From Streptomyces sp. CMB-StM0423 (GTDB lineage: Bacteria > Actinomycetota > Actinomycetes > Streptomycetales > Streptomycetaceae), in the NCBI RefSeq assembly GCF_002847285.1, contig NZ_CP025407.1:2172501-2236500 (forward strand): a DNA stretch of 64,000 nt. Reading direction: 5' to 3'. This document shows, one piece after another, positions 50,302 through 57,877 of the stretch. The position numbers and the translations under genes were made by a program. Each line of letters opens with the position of its first letter. Within the stretch, counting starts at the first letter, position 1. Under the pieces are notes generated by a model. That model had not been told where the DNA came from. It did not search any database and saw only the letters and a list, made by a program, of their open reading frames with translations.

Positions 50302-52227
50302 TCAGCTCCTCCCGCTCGTCGTCGCAGTGGTGGTCGCCGTGGTCGCCGTCGTGGCGGTGGCCGTCGTGGCGGTGGCCGTCGTGGCGGTGGCCGTCGTGGC
50401 GGTGGTGGCGGCTGCCGTGGTGGCCGGTGCCGCGTCCTCCGCCGCCCTGGCCGGCTTCCACAGCCTCGTCCGCAGCCCTCTGGCCCGGCCGCGTACGGCA
50501 GCGGCGGCGGCCACCGCCGCCCGGCGCCTGGCGTCCTCGCGCCGGTTCGCGGTCCGTACCTGCCAGGAGGACCAGAGCCAGATCGCCGCCGGCGCGAGCG
50601 CGAGGCACACCCCGAGCACCGTCCAGGTGCGCATCGCGACGTGCGTGTGGCCCAGCACCACCGACGCCAGGAACGAGACCGCGAGGACCCCCGCCCAGAA
50701 GAAGTGGATGCGGAACGTCGCCAGCCGGTCGGGGCTCGCGTCGCCGCCCTTGGGCGTGACCACGAAGCGGCACGGCCGGCGCAGCACCGCCGCCTTGAAG
50801 GACGTGAAGTAGATCGGCGCCGACATCGCCGACATCAGCATCCCGGCGAGGCCGCCGGAGCCCTCGGGCTCGTGCGGCGAGACGTTGTGCCGCCGGTTCC
50901 ACAGGTAGAGGCCGATCTGCAGGGCCGCCGCGTCGCTGTAGAGCATCAGCCAGATCGAGGCCGGCACCTGGGTGCCCGAGGAGCCGAGCCAGAGGAAGAG
51001 GACGCAGCTCAGCGCGCCGAGGAGCCAGTTGACCGCGGTCATCGGGTAATAGACGAGCATGAGCGAGTAGTTGAGGAGCCGCCGGAGGGGGAAGCGCTCC
51101 TTGCCGCGCCCGTACTGGCCGATGATCGTCTCGTACGTGCCGCGCGACCAGCGCAGTTGCTGGGTGAAGAAGTCGGTCCAGGAGTTGGGCCCCTCGCCGA
51201 CGGCCAGCACGTCCGGGGTGTAGACCGACGACCAGTGCCGGCCGGTGGCCGGGTTGCGGGTGCGGTGCAGCTCGAAGCCCGTGGCCATGTCCTCGGTGAT
51301 CGAGTCGTAGAGGCCGCCGATCTGGCGGAGCGCGGTGATGCGTACGGCGTTGTTGGTGCCGACGAACATGGGCGAGCCGTAGGCGTTGCCGGCGCGCTGG
51401 ATCAGCGCGTGGAAGAGGTACTGCTGACTCTCCGCGAACTTGGTGACGGCGGTGTCGTAGTTGCCGTAGACCTGCGGGCCGACGACGAAGGCGACGTCGG
51501 GGTCGCGGAAGTAGCCGAGCATCCGCTCCAGGTAGTTCGGCAGCGGCACGTGGTCGGTGTCGACCGAGGCGAAGAAGTCGTAGCCGTCGCCGAAGGCGGC
51601 CAGCCAGGCGTTGTAGTTGCCGTGCTTGGTCTTCGCCCGGTGGGGGCCCTCCTCGGCGTTCCACTGCGGCACGCCCTTGCGGCTGAAGTGCCGTACGCCC
51701 AGCTCCGCACAGAGCGCCCGGGCCTCGGGGTCGTCGCCCTCGTCCAGCAGCCAGACGTCCAGCGGCCCGTCGTGCCGCAGCGCGACCGCGCCGGTGAGCG
51801 TGGCGCGCACCATGGCGATGGGTTCCTTGCCCGGCACGTACGTGGTGAGGAACGCGACCCGGGTGCCGGGCTCCGCGGTGACCGGGACCGGATCCCGGGC
51901 GACCATCGTGGCGTGCGCGATCGAGACGACGTTGACCAGCCGGAACGACTCGATCAGCCCGATCGATATGAGCATCACCGCGTCCGCGGTGAGCAGCCAG
52001 GGCGGGGCGCCGGTGCGCTCGGTCCAGTGCGAGGGCCAGACGAGGTAGAGCAGCAGGGCGCAGGACAGCAGCGGCGCGAGCGCCATGAGCAGGACCGCCC
52101 GGACGCGGTGGGGCTCACGGGAGAGCAGTCGCGTGTAGCGCACCCGGTAGGGCCTGGACGGATCGGGATCCGTCAGCGGCCCCGCGAGGCGGCTGAACTT
52201 CTCGTAGTCATAGCCTTCCGGCCGCAC
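50302..52227 (-). CDS. cslA: cellulose synthase-like glycosyltransferase CslA
   Basis: A 641-residue membrane GT2 enzyme. Two N-terminal helices precede the GT-A domain with DVWLLDEGDDPEARALC, FFASVDTDHVPLPNYL (DXD), TEDMATGFELH and QQLRWSRG (the QxxRW product-binding motif), then several C-terminal membrane segments. It synthesises the beta-glucan at hyphal tips. The C-terminal ~45 residues are a Thr/Ala repeat (ATTATAT) encoded by a 15-bp minisatellite at 50348-50405. It is translated with glxA. Confidence 0.95.
   Translation of the reverse strand: MRPEGYDYEKFSRLAGPLTDPDPSRPYRVRYTRLLSREPHRVRAVLLMALAPLLSCALLLYLVWPSHWTERTGAPPWLLTADAVMLISIGLIESFRLVNVVSIAHATMVARDPVPVTAEPGTRVAFLTTYVPGKEPIAMVRATLTGAVALRHDGPLDVWLLDEGDDPEARALCAELGVRHFSRKGVPQWNAEEGPHRAKTKHGNYNAWLAAFGDGYDFFASVDTDHVPLPNYLERMLGYFRDPDVAFVVGPQVYGNYDTAVTKFAESQQYLFHALIQRAGNAYGSPMFVGTNNAVRITALRQIGGLYDSITEDMATGFELHRTRNPATGRHWSSVYTPDVLAVGEGPNSWTDFFTQQLRWSRGTYETIIGQYGRGKERFPLRRLLNYSLMLVYYPMTAVNWLLGALSCVLFLWLGSSGTQVPASIWLMLYSDAAALQIGLYLWNRRHNVSPHEPEGSGGLAGMLMSAMSAPIYFTSFKAAVLRRPCRFVVTPKGGDASPDRLATFRIHFFWAGVLAVSFLASVVLGHTHVAMRTWTVLGVCLALAPAAIWLWSSWQVRTANRREDARRRAAVAAAAAVRGRARGLRTRLWKPARAAEDAAPATTAAATTATTATATTATATTATATTATTATTTATTSGRS
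50348..50405. repeat. 15-bp minisatellite in 3' end of cslA
   Basis: GTCGTGGCGGTGGCC is repeated 3.9 times (units at 50348, 50363, 50378, 50393) without mismatch until the last partial unit. It encodes alternating Thr and Ala on the minus strand, so copy number could vary without shifting the frame. Confidence 0.85.
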
Positions 52228-52359
52228 GGTCCCTCCGCAGATACGACAACGCCGACATATCCCACCAAAAGCGGAAATTGGTTGCGTGTCGAACCGGGGA
52301 GGGCCGTGCGGGGGTTTCCGTCCCGCGAAGGGGCCGGACGGGGCGTCAGCGGACGGCGG

Positions 52360-52713
52360 TCAGGTGCCGACGACACCCTCGCGGCGGGCGCGGTCGGCGA
52401 TGATCCCGGCCTCCAGCTCGCGGCGCAGCATCCGCTCGGCGGCGAAGCCGCCGCCGGGCAGCACGGCGAGGACGAAGTACAGCGCCCCGCGCTTGAGCGG
52501 CCAGCGGGTGCGGTTCCAGGCGTCGGCGAGGAAGAGCACGTAGCCGATGAAGAGCAGCCCGTGGATCATGCCCATCACCGGGACCGCATCGAAGTCGGTG
52601 GTCCGCTTGAGCACGGAGCACACGAGCAGCAGGAGGAAGGAGACCGCCTCGGGGGCCGAGATCAGCCGGAGCCGGCGGAGTGCGGATGCGGTGTCGGTGG
52701 CCACAGGGTCCAT
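52360..52713 (-). CDS. DUF3817 membrane protein (copy 2)
   Basis: A 117-residue membrane protein with three hydrophobic segments (APEAVSFLLLLVCSVLK, VMGMIHGLLFIGYVLFLADA, GALYFVLAVLPGGGFAAERM). It is a paralogue of the protein at 43736. The final AERM(L)RREL charged end matches VERKLTREV in copy 1. The function is unknown. It is divergent from the AIM24 cluster. Confidence 0.85.
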   Translation of the reverse strand: MDPVATDTASALRRLRLISAPEAVSFLLLLVCSVLKRTTDFDAVPVMGMIHGLLFIGYVLFLADAWNRTRWPLKRGALYFVLAVLPGGGFAAERMLRRELEAGIIADRARREGVVGT

Positions 52714-52834
52714 GGGAACAGCTTTCGGATCGTCCGGAATCCGGGGGGATCTCCCCGGGCAAACTGGACCCCATTGTGTCAGCCGCCCATACCCGGCCTT
52801 CCGGGAGGGGTGGCCGAGCCGCTAGCGTCGCCCC

Positions 52835-53473
52835 GTGGCTCAGTTTCGACTGCAAGGCAGCAAGGTGCTGGCCGTGGACATGGCCGGCGACGCGGTGAAA
52901 GCGAAGAACGGCTCGATGGTCGCCTACGACGGCCAGATGTCGTTCAAGAAGCTCACAGGGGGCGGCGAGGGGATACGGGGGATGGTGACGCGCCGGCTGA
53001 CCGGCGAGTCCATGGAGCTGATGGAGGTGAAGGGGCAGGGCACCTGCTTCTTCGCCGACCGGGCCAGCGTGATCAATCTTGTCGGCCTCCAGGCCGACAA
53101 GCTGTACGTGGAGTCGAGCAACCTGCTGGCGACCGACGGCGGGCTGAAGACGGGGACGAGCTTCACCGGGATGCGCGGCGCCAGCACCGGCACCGGGCTC
53201 TTCACCACCACGGTGGAGGGCACGGGACAGGCGGCGATCATGTCGGACGGGCCCGCGGTGGTGCTGCGGGTGACGCCGGGCACGCCGCTGGTCGTCGACC
53301 CGGGCGCGTACGTCGCGCACACCGGGCAGGTGCAGCAGCACTTCCAGTCCGGCGCCACGTTCCGCACCCTCATAGGCGAGGGGGGCGGCGAGGGGTTCCA
53401 GATCCGCTTCGAGGGGGACGGGCTGGTCTACGTACAGCCCAGCGAGCGCAACACGGTGGGGGGTGCGGTCTAG
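52835..53473 (+). CDS. AIM24-family protein (1 of 3)
   Basis: A 212-residue soluble beta-rich protein: LAVDMAGDAVKAKNGSMVAYDGQ (quoted in part), MELMEVKGQGTCFFADRA, LFTTTVEGTGQAAIMSDGP and VDPGAYVAHTGQV. This is the TIGR00266/AIM24 pattern. The GTG start has TAGCGT ending 6 nt upstream and no Shine-Dalgarno sequence, so the mRNA is probably leaderless. The three genes abut (stop-start adjacency, then a GTGA overlap). The biochemical role of bacterial AIM24 proteins is unknown. Confidence 0.85.
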   Translation: MAQFRLQGSKVLAVDMAGDAVKAKNGSMVAYDGQMSFKKLTGGGEGIRGMVTRRLTGESMELMEVKGQGTCFFADRASVINLVGLQADKLYVESSNLLATDGGLKTGTSFTGMRGASTGTGLFTTTVEGTGQAAIMSDGPAVVLRVTPGTPLVVDPGAYVAHTGQVQQHFQSGATFRTLIGEGGGEGFQIRFEGDGLVYVQPSERNTVGGAV

Positions 53474-54124
53474 ATGCCGTTCCGGATGCTCAATTCGAAG
53501 ATCGCCGAGGCGCAGGTGCTGCCAGGCCAGACGATGTTCAGCCAGCGGGGGGCGATGCTCGCGTACACCGGGCAGGTCCGCTTCACGCCCAACATCCAGG
53601 GCGGCCAGGGCGGGCTGACGTCGATGATCGGCCGCCGGGTGGCGAACGAGGCGACGCCGCTGATGACCGTCGAGGGCTCGGGCACGGTGATGTTCGGGCA
53701 CGGCGGCCACGAGGTGCACGTGATCGAATTGGCCGGTGACACCCTGTACGTGGAGGCCGACCGGCTGCTGGCCTTCGACGGCTCACTCCAGCAGGGCACC
53801 ATGTTCATGGGCTCGCAGGGCGGCGTCATGGGGATGGTCCGCGGCCAGGTCACCGGACAGGGGCTGTTCACCACCACCCTCGCCGGCCACGGCGCGGTGG
53901 CGGTGATGGCCCACGGCGGCGTCCTGGAACTGCCGATCGCCCCGCAGCGCCCGGTGCACGTGGACCCGCAGGCGTACGTCGCCCACCGCGGCCAGGTGCA
54001 GAACAAGCTCTCCACCGCCCTCGGCTGGCGCGACATGGTGGGCCGCGGCTCCGGCGAGGCGTTCCAACTGGAACTGTCGGGCAACGGCACGGTCTACGTG
54101 CAGGCATCGGAGGAGAAACTGTGA
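53474..54124 (+). CDS. AIM24-family protein (2 of 3)
   Basis: A 216-residue paralogue: MFSQRGAMLAYTGQVRF, VEGSGTVMFGHGGHEVHVIE, GLFTTTLAGHGAVAVMAHGG and VDPQAYVAHRGQVQNKL. The ATG immediately follows the preceding TAG, with no space for its own promoter. Methionine and glycine content is unusually high. It may form a hetero-oligomer with the other two. Confidence 0.85.
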   Translation: MPFRMLNSKIAEAQVLPGQTMFSQRGAMLAYTGQVRFTPNIQGGQGGLTSMIGRRVANEATPLMTVEGSGTVMFGHGGHEVHVIELAGDTLYVEADRLLAFDGSLQQGTMFMGSQGGVMGMVRGQVTGQGLFTTTLAGHGAVAVMAHGGVLELPIAPQRPVHVDPQAYVAHRGQVQNKLSTALGWRDMVGRGSGEAFQLELSGNGTVYVQASEEKL

Positions 54125-54837
54125 CCGCCGGACCCGTCGTCCACGACATGAACACGCTGCCGCGCAACGACAACGTCCACCCGTACGCCTTCAGCGTCGC
54201 GCTCAACGGGCAGTGGTTCCTGCAGAAGGGGAAGATGATCGCCTACTACGGGCAGATCTCCTTCGAGGGCGTCGGCCACGGGGCGTTCGACGGGCTGGTG
54301 GCCGGGAGCTTCCACTCGCCGCTGCACGCCGCGGACTGGGTGGTGGCGCAGGGCAGCGGTGTGATGGTCCTCGCGGACCGGGCGTTCGACGTCAACTCCT
54401 TCGACCTGGACGACGGCAACCTCACGATCCGCTCCGGGAACCTGCTCGCGTTCGAGCCGGGGCTGGAGCTGAAGCAGTCCATCGTGCCGGGCTTCCTGAC
54501 GCTGATCGGCACGGGCAAGTTCGTCGCCGTCTCCAACGGCGCCGTCGTCTTCGTCGAGCCGCCGATCCGGGTGGACCCGCAGGCGCTGGTGGGCTGGGCC
54601 GACTGCCCGTCGCCGTGCCACCACTACGACCACGGCTACATGCAGGGCCTCCTCGGCGGGATCCGGGCGATGACCGGCATCGGCGGCGCGTCCGGCGAGG
54701 AGCACCAGTTCCAGTTCACGGGCGCCGGGCAGGTGCTGCTGCAGTCGACCGAGACGATGCAGGCCGGGCTGGCGACGGGGGCCGTGCCGCATCAGCAGGG
54801 CGTGCCGGGCGGCACTCCCGCGGGGTACGGCAGGTAG
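54121..54837 (+). CDS. AIM24-family protein (3 of 3)
   Basis: A 238-residue paralogue that is more divergent: VALNGQWFLQKGKMIAYYGQ, VAQGSGVMVLADRAFDV, GTGKFVAVSNGAVVFVEPP and VDPQALVGWADCPSPCHHYDHGY. The last segment adds Cys and His residues absent from the other two and could bind a metal. Its GTG start overlaps the preceding stop (GTGA). The transcript ends at the large hairpin downstream. Confidence 0.85.
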   Translation: MTAGPVVHDMNTLPRNDNVHPYAFSVALNGQWFLQKGKMIAYYGQISFEGVGHGAFDGLVAGSFHSPLHAADWVVAQGSGVMVLADRAFDVNSFDLDDGNLTIRSGNLLAFEPGLELKQSIVPGFLTLIGTGKFVAVSNGAVVFVEPPIRVDPQALVGWADCPSPCHHYDHGYMQGLLGGIRAMTGIGGASGEEHQFQFTGAGQVLLQSTETMQAGLATGAVPHQQGVPGGTPAGYGR

Positions 54838-54844
54838 CGGACGC

Positions 54845-54887
54845 GGCGGGGGCGTACGGACCGGCCTCCGGTCCGTACGCCCCCGCC
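54845..54887. terminator. perfect 20-bp hairpin between convergent AIM24 and meaB
   Basis: Arms at 54845-54864 and 54868-54887 are perfectly complementary over 20 bp with a 3-nt loop, centred between two convergent stops. It is the strongest hairpin seen in the window. Confidence 0.85.
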
Positions 54888-54894
54888 CGTGCCG

Positions 54895-55857
54895 TCAGCC
54901 GCCGGTGAGGCCCTCCAGCAGCTCGTCGGCGGCGGCGTACGGATCCAGCTCGCCCGCGGTGATCCGCTCGGCGAGTGCCGACAGCCGCCGGTCGCCGTGC
55001 AGGTCGGCCATGCGCTCGCGCAGCGCCGTGACCGCGATCGTCTCGACTTCCCGGGCCGCCCGCCGCAGCCGGCGCTCGGCCAGCACGCCGTGCTCCTCCA
55101 TCCAGGCCCGGTGCTTCTCCAGCGCCTCGACGACCTCGTCGGTGCCCTCGTCGCGGGCGGCGACGGTCCTGACGATGGGCGGGCGCCAGTCGCCGGGGGC
55201 GCGGGCCTCGCCGAGGCCGAGCATGTGGTTCAGCTCGCGGGCGGTGGCGTCGGCGCCGTCGCGGTCGGCCTTGTTGACCACGTACACGTCGCCGATCTCC
55301 AGGATCCCGGCCTTGGCCGCCTGGATGCCGTCGCCCATGCCGGGCGCCAGCAGCACCACGCAGGTGTCGGCCTGCCCGGCGATGTCCACCTCCGACTGCC
55401 CGACGCCGACGGTCTCCACCAGCACCACGTCGCAGCCGGCGGCGTCCAGCACGCGGATCGCCTGCGGCGCGGACCAGGCGAGCCCGCCGAGGTGGCCGCG
55501 GGTGGCCATGGAGCGGATGTAGACGCCGGGGTCGGCGGCGTGCGCGCCCATCCGCACCCGGTCGCCGAGCAGCGCCCCGCCGGAGAACGGCGAGGAGGGG
55601 TCGACGGCCAGCACGCCGACCCGCTTGCCGCGCCTGCGGTACGCGGTGACCAGGGCGGAGGTGGACGTGGACTTGCCGACGCCGGGCGCTCCGGTGAGCC
55701 CGACGACGTAGGCGCGGCCGGCCAGCGGGGCGAGGGCGGCCATCACCTCGCGCAGGTGCGGCGACGCGCCCTCGACCAGGGTGATGAGCCGGGCGACGGC
55801 CCGCGGGCTGCCCTCGCGGGCGGCGGCCACGAGCGCGGCTACGTCTGCGGCTGGCAT
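54895..55857 (-). CDS. meaB: MeaB-type GTPase chaperone of B12 mutases
   Basis: A 320-residue G3E-family GTPase that protects and loads methylmalonyl-CoA-type mutases. Walker A is GLTGAPGVGKSTSTSAL (residues ~53-69), the switch segment is VLAVDPSSPFSGGALLGDRVRM, and ETVGVGQSE and VVNKADRDGADA (NKAD specificity motif) follow. It is next to the thiolase and epimerase genes. It may serve methylmalonyl-CoA mutase and possibly IcmA. Confidence 0.94.
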   Translation of the reverse strand: MPAADVAALVAAAREGSPRAVARLITLVEGASPHLREVMAALAPLAGRAYVVGLTGAPGVGKSTSTSALVTAYRRRGKRVGVLAVDPSSPFSGGALLGDRVRMGAHAADPGVYIRSMATRGHLGGLAWSAPQAIRVLDAAGCDVVLVETVGVGQSEVDIAGQADTCVVLLAPGMGDGIQAAKAGILEIGDVYVVNKADRDGADATARELNHMLGLGEARAPGDWRPPIVRTVAARDEGTDEVVEALEKHRAWMEEHGVLAERRLRRAAREVETIAVTALRERMADLHGDRRLSALAERITAGELDPYAAADELLEGLTGG

Positions 55858-55945
55858 GTGTGATCGCTCCTTGCGTCCGTACGGGGCCTGCTCCCCGGCC
55901 CCTCCCCTGCCCCGGTCACCGTACGGACCGGGGCCGCCGCGCCCC

Positions 55946-57154
55946 TCAGGCCCTCGGGACCCGCACCACCAGCGCGTCGCCCTGGCCGCCGCCGCCGCAC
56001 AGGGCGGCCGCGCCGACGCCGCCGCCGCGGCGCTTCAGTTCGAGGGCGAGGTGCAGGACGAGCCGGGCGCCGGACATCCCGATCGGGTGACCCAGCGCGA
56101 TGGCGCCGCCGTTGACGTTCACCTTTTCGGGGGTGACGCCGAGGTCCTTCATGGACTGCACGGCGACGGCGGCGAAGGCCTCGTTGATCTCGATGAGGTC
56201 GAGGTCGCCGACGTCGATGCCCTCCTTCTTCAGCGCGTGCAGGATGGCGTTGGAGGGCTGGGACTGCAGGGAGTTGTCCGGGCCCGCCACGTTCCCGTGG
56301 GCGCCGATCTCGGCCAGCCAGGTCAGCCCCAGCTCCTCGGCCTTGGCGCGGCTCATGACGACCACGGCGGCGGCGCCGTCGGAGATCTGCGAGGCGGTGC
56401 CGGCGGTGATCGTGCCGTCGGGCGCGAAGGCGGGGCGCAGCTTGGCCAGGCCCTCGGCGGTGGTGTCCGGGCGGATGCCCTCGTCGGTGTCGACGACGAC
56501 GGCGGCGCCCCGGCGCGCGGGCAGTTCGACGGGGGTGATCTCCTCGGCGAAGATCCCGCGCTCCCGCGCGGCGGCGGCCCGCTGGTGGGAGGCGGCGGCG
56601 AAGGCGTCCTGGGGCTCGCGGGCGATGCCGAGGCGGGTGTTGTGCTTCTCGGTGGACTCGCCCATGGCGATGCCCTCGAAGGAGTCGGTGAGCCCGTCGT
56701 GCGCCATGGAGTCGAGCATCTGCAGGGCGCCGTACTTCACGCCCTCCCGGGACTTCGGCAGCACGTGCGGTGCGTTGGTCATGGACTCCTGGCCGCCGGC
56801 GACGACGATGTCGAACTCGCCGGCGCGGATGAGCTGGTCGGCCAGGGCGATGGCGTCGAGCCCGGAGAGACACACCTTGTTCACGGTCAGCGCGGGCACG
56901 CTCATCGGGATGCCCGCCTTGACCGCGGCCTGCCTGGCCGGGATCTGCCCGACCCCGGCCTGGAGCACCTGGCCCATGATCACGTACTCCACCTGGTCGG
57001 CCGCGACGCCCGCACGCGCCAGGGCCGCCTCGATGGCGAAGCCGCCCAGATCCGCGCCGGAGAAGGCCCTCAGGGAGCCGAGGAGGCGCCCCATGGGGGT
57101 ACGGGCGCCCGCGACGATCACGGACGTGGTGCCTGAAGTGCCGCTGCCAGTCAT
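55946..57154 (-). CDS. acetyl-CoA C-acetyltransferase (thiolase)
   Basis: A 402-residue thiolase: [19 protein letters not shown] (acyl-binding Cys ~96), [20 protein letters not shown] (catalytic His) and [15 protein letters not shown] (second Cys). It condenses or cleaves acetoacetyl-CoA. The gene is divergent from mce. In S. coelicolor the order meaB-thiolase-mce-scy-filP is the same. The 5' region 57155-57280 contains a GCGTAC-N6-GTACGC dyad at 57196-57213. Confidence 0.94.
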   Translation of the reverse strand: MTGSGTSGTTSVIVAGARTPMGRLLGSLRAFSGADLGGFAIEAALARAGVAADQVEYVIMGQVLQAGVGQIPARQAAVKAGIPMSVPALTVNKVCLSGLDAIALADQLIRAGEFDIVVAGGQESMTNAPHVLPKSREGVKYGALQMLDSMAHDGLTDSFEGIAMGESTEKHNTRLGIAREPQDAFAAASHQRAAAARERGIFAEEITPVELPARRGAAVVVDTDEGIRPDTTAEGLAKLRPAFAPDGTITAGTASQISDGAAAVVVMSRAKAEELGLTWLAEIGAHGNVAGPDNSLQSQPSNAILHALKKEGIDVGDLDLIEINEAFAAVAVQSMKDLGVTPEKVNVNGGAIALGHPIGMSGARLVLHLALELKRRGGGVGAAALCGGGGQGDALVVRVPRA

Positions 57155-57195
57155 GCGCGTCCCCTTCGGGGAGGAGTGAATGAGGGTTAACTTCA

Positions 57196-57213
57196 GCGTA
57201 CTGAGCGGTACGC
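57196..57213. promoter_or_regulatory. inverted repeat in thiolase-mce divergent region
   Basis: GCGTAC-tgagcg-GTACGC lies 42 bp upstream of the thiolase start and 39 bp upstream of the mce -35. It is a possible shared operator. Confidence 0.35.
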
Positions 57214-57251
57214 GTCCGGGTCACGGTTCGTTCGGTGTGACCGTGCGCACG

Positions 57252-57280
57252 TTGCGTAACCTTCCCTGCGGCGGTGGACT
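57252..57280 (+). promoter_or_regulatory. leaderless promoter of mce
   Basis: TTGCGT (57252-57257), a 17-bp spacer and TGGACT (57275-57280). The ATG begins 6 nt later at 57287. Confidence 0.5.
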
Positions 57281-57286
57281 GTGCGC

Positions 57287-57724
57287 ATGCTGACGCGCAT
57301 CGACCACATCGGAATCGCCTGTCACGACCTTGACGCAACCGTCGGGTTCTACCGCGCCACCTACGGCTTCGAGGTGTTCCACACCGAGGTCAACGAGGAG
57401 CAGGGGGTCCGCGAGGCCATGTTGAAGATCAACGAGACGTCCGACGGCGGCGCCTCGTACCTGCAACTGCTCGAACCGATCCGTGAGGACTCCGCGGTCG
57501 GCAAGTGGCTGGCGAAGAACGGCGAGGGCGTCCACCACATCGCCTTCGGCACCCCGGACGTCGACGCCGACGCCGACGCCATCCGTGACAAGGGCGTACG
57601 TGTCCTCTACGACGAGCCGCGGCGCGGCTCGATGGGCTCGCGGATCACCTTCCTGCACCCCAAGGACTGCCACGGCGTGCTGACAGAATTGGTCACTTCC
57701 GCATCGGCCGCGGGCGCACACTGA
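57287..57724 (+). CDS. mce: methylmalonyl-CoA epimerase
   Basis: A 145-residue vicinal-oxygen-chelate protein converting (S)- and (R)-methylmalonyl-CoA. Motifs: RIDHIGIACHDLDATVGFY (metal His), YLQLLEP, EGVHHIAFGTPD (second metal His) and RITFLHPKDCHGVLTELV (metal Glu). The ATG at 57287 is preferred over the GTG two codons earlier, since the leaderless promoter fits it. Together with meaB it supports propionyl-CoA and polyketide-precursor metabolism. Confidence 0.94.
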   Translation: MLTRIDHIGIACHDLDATVGFYRATYGFEVFHTEVNEEQGVREAMLKINETSDGGASYLQLLEPIREDSAVGKWLAKNGEGVHHIAFGTPDVDADADAIRDKGVRVLYDEPRRGSMGSRITFLHPKDCHGVLTELVTSASAAGAH

Positions 57725-57755
57725 CCTTTGATACCCGTGGCCGGTAGAGTGCAGG

Positions 57756-57780
57756 GGGCCGCCCGCGTCCTGGGCGGCCC
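57756..57780. terminator. hairpin downstream of mce
   Basis: GGGCCGCCC and GGGCGGCCC form perfect 9-bp arms around a 7-nt loop, 32 bp after the mce stop. A CTGACC/TAGAGT pair at 57721-57750 could instead be a scy promoter, in which case the hairpin would be in the scy leader. Confidence 0.5.
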
Positions 57781-57877
57781 GATCATCTGACACCATCGAT
57801 ACCAGCACACGAACGCAGCACACGTCATCGCCATTGCCAGCAGGCAGAAACGACCCGGGGACGGATGGGACCGCGCA

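Noticed and set aside
50348..50405. Possible CRISPR-like repeats
   Set aside because: Units are contiguous 15-mers without spacers inside the cslA coding sequence; this is a minisatellite.
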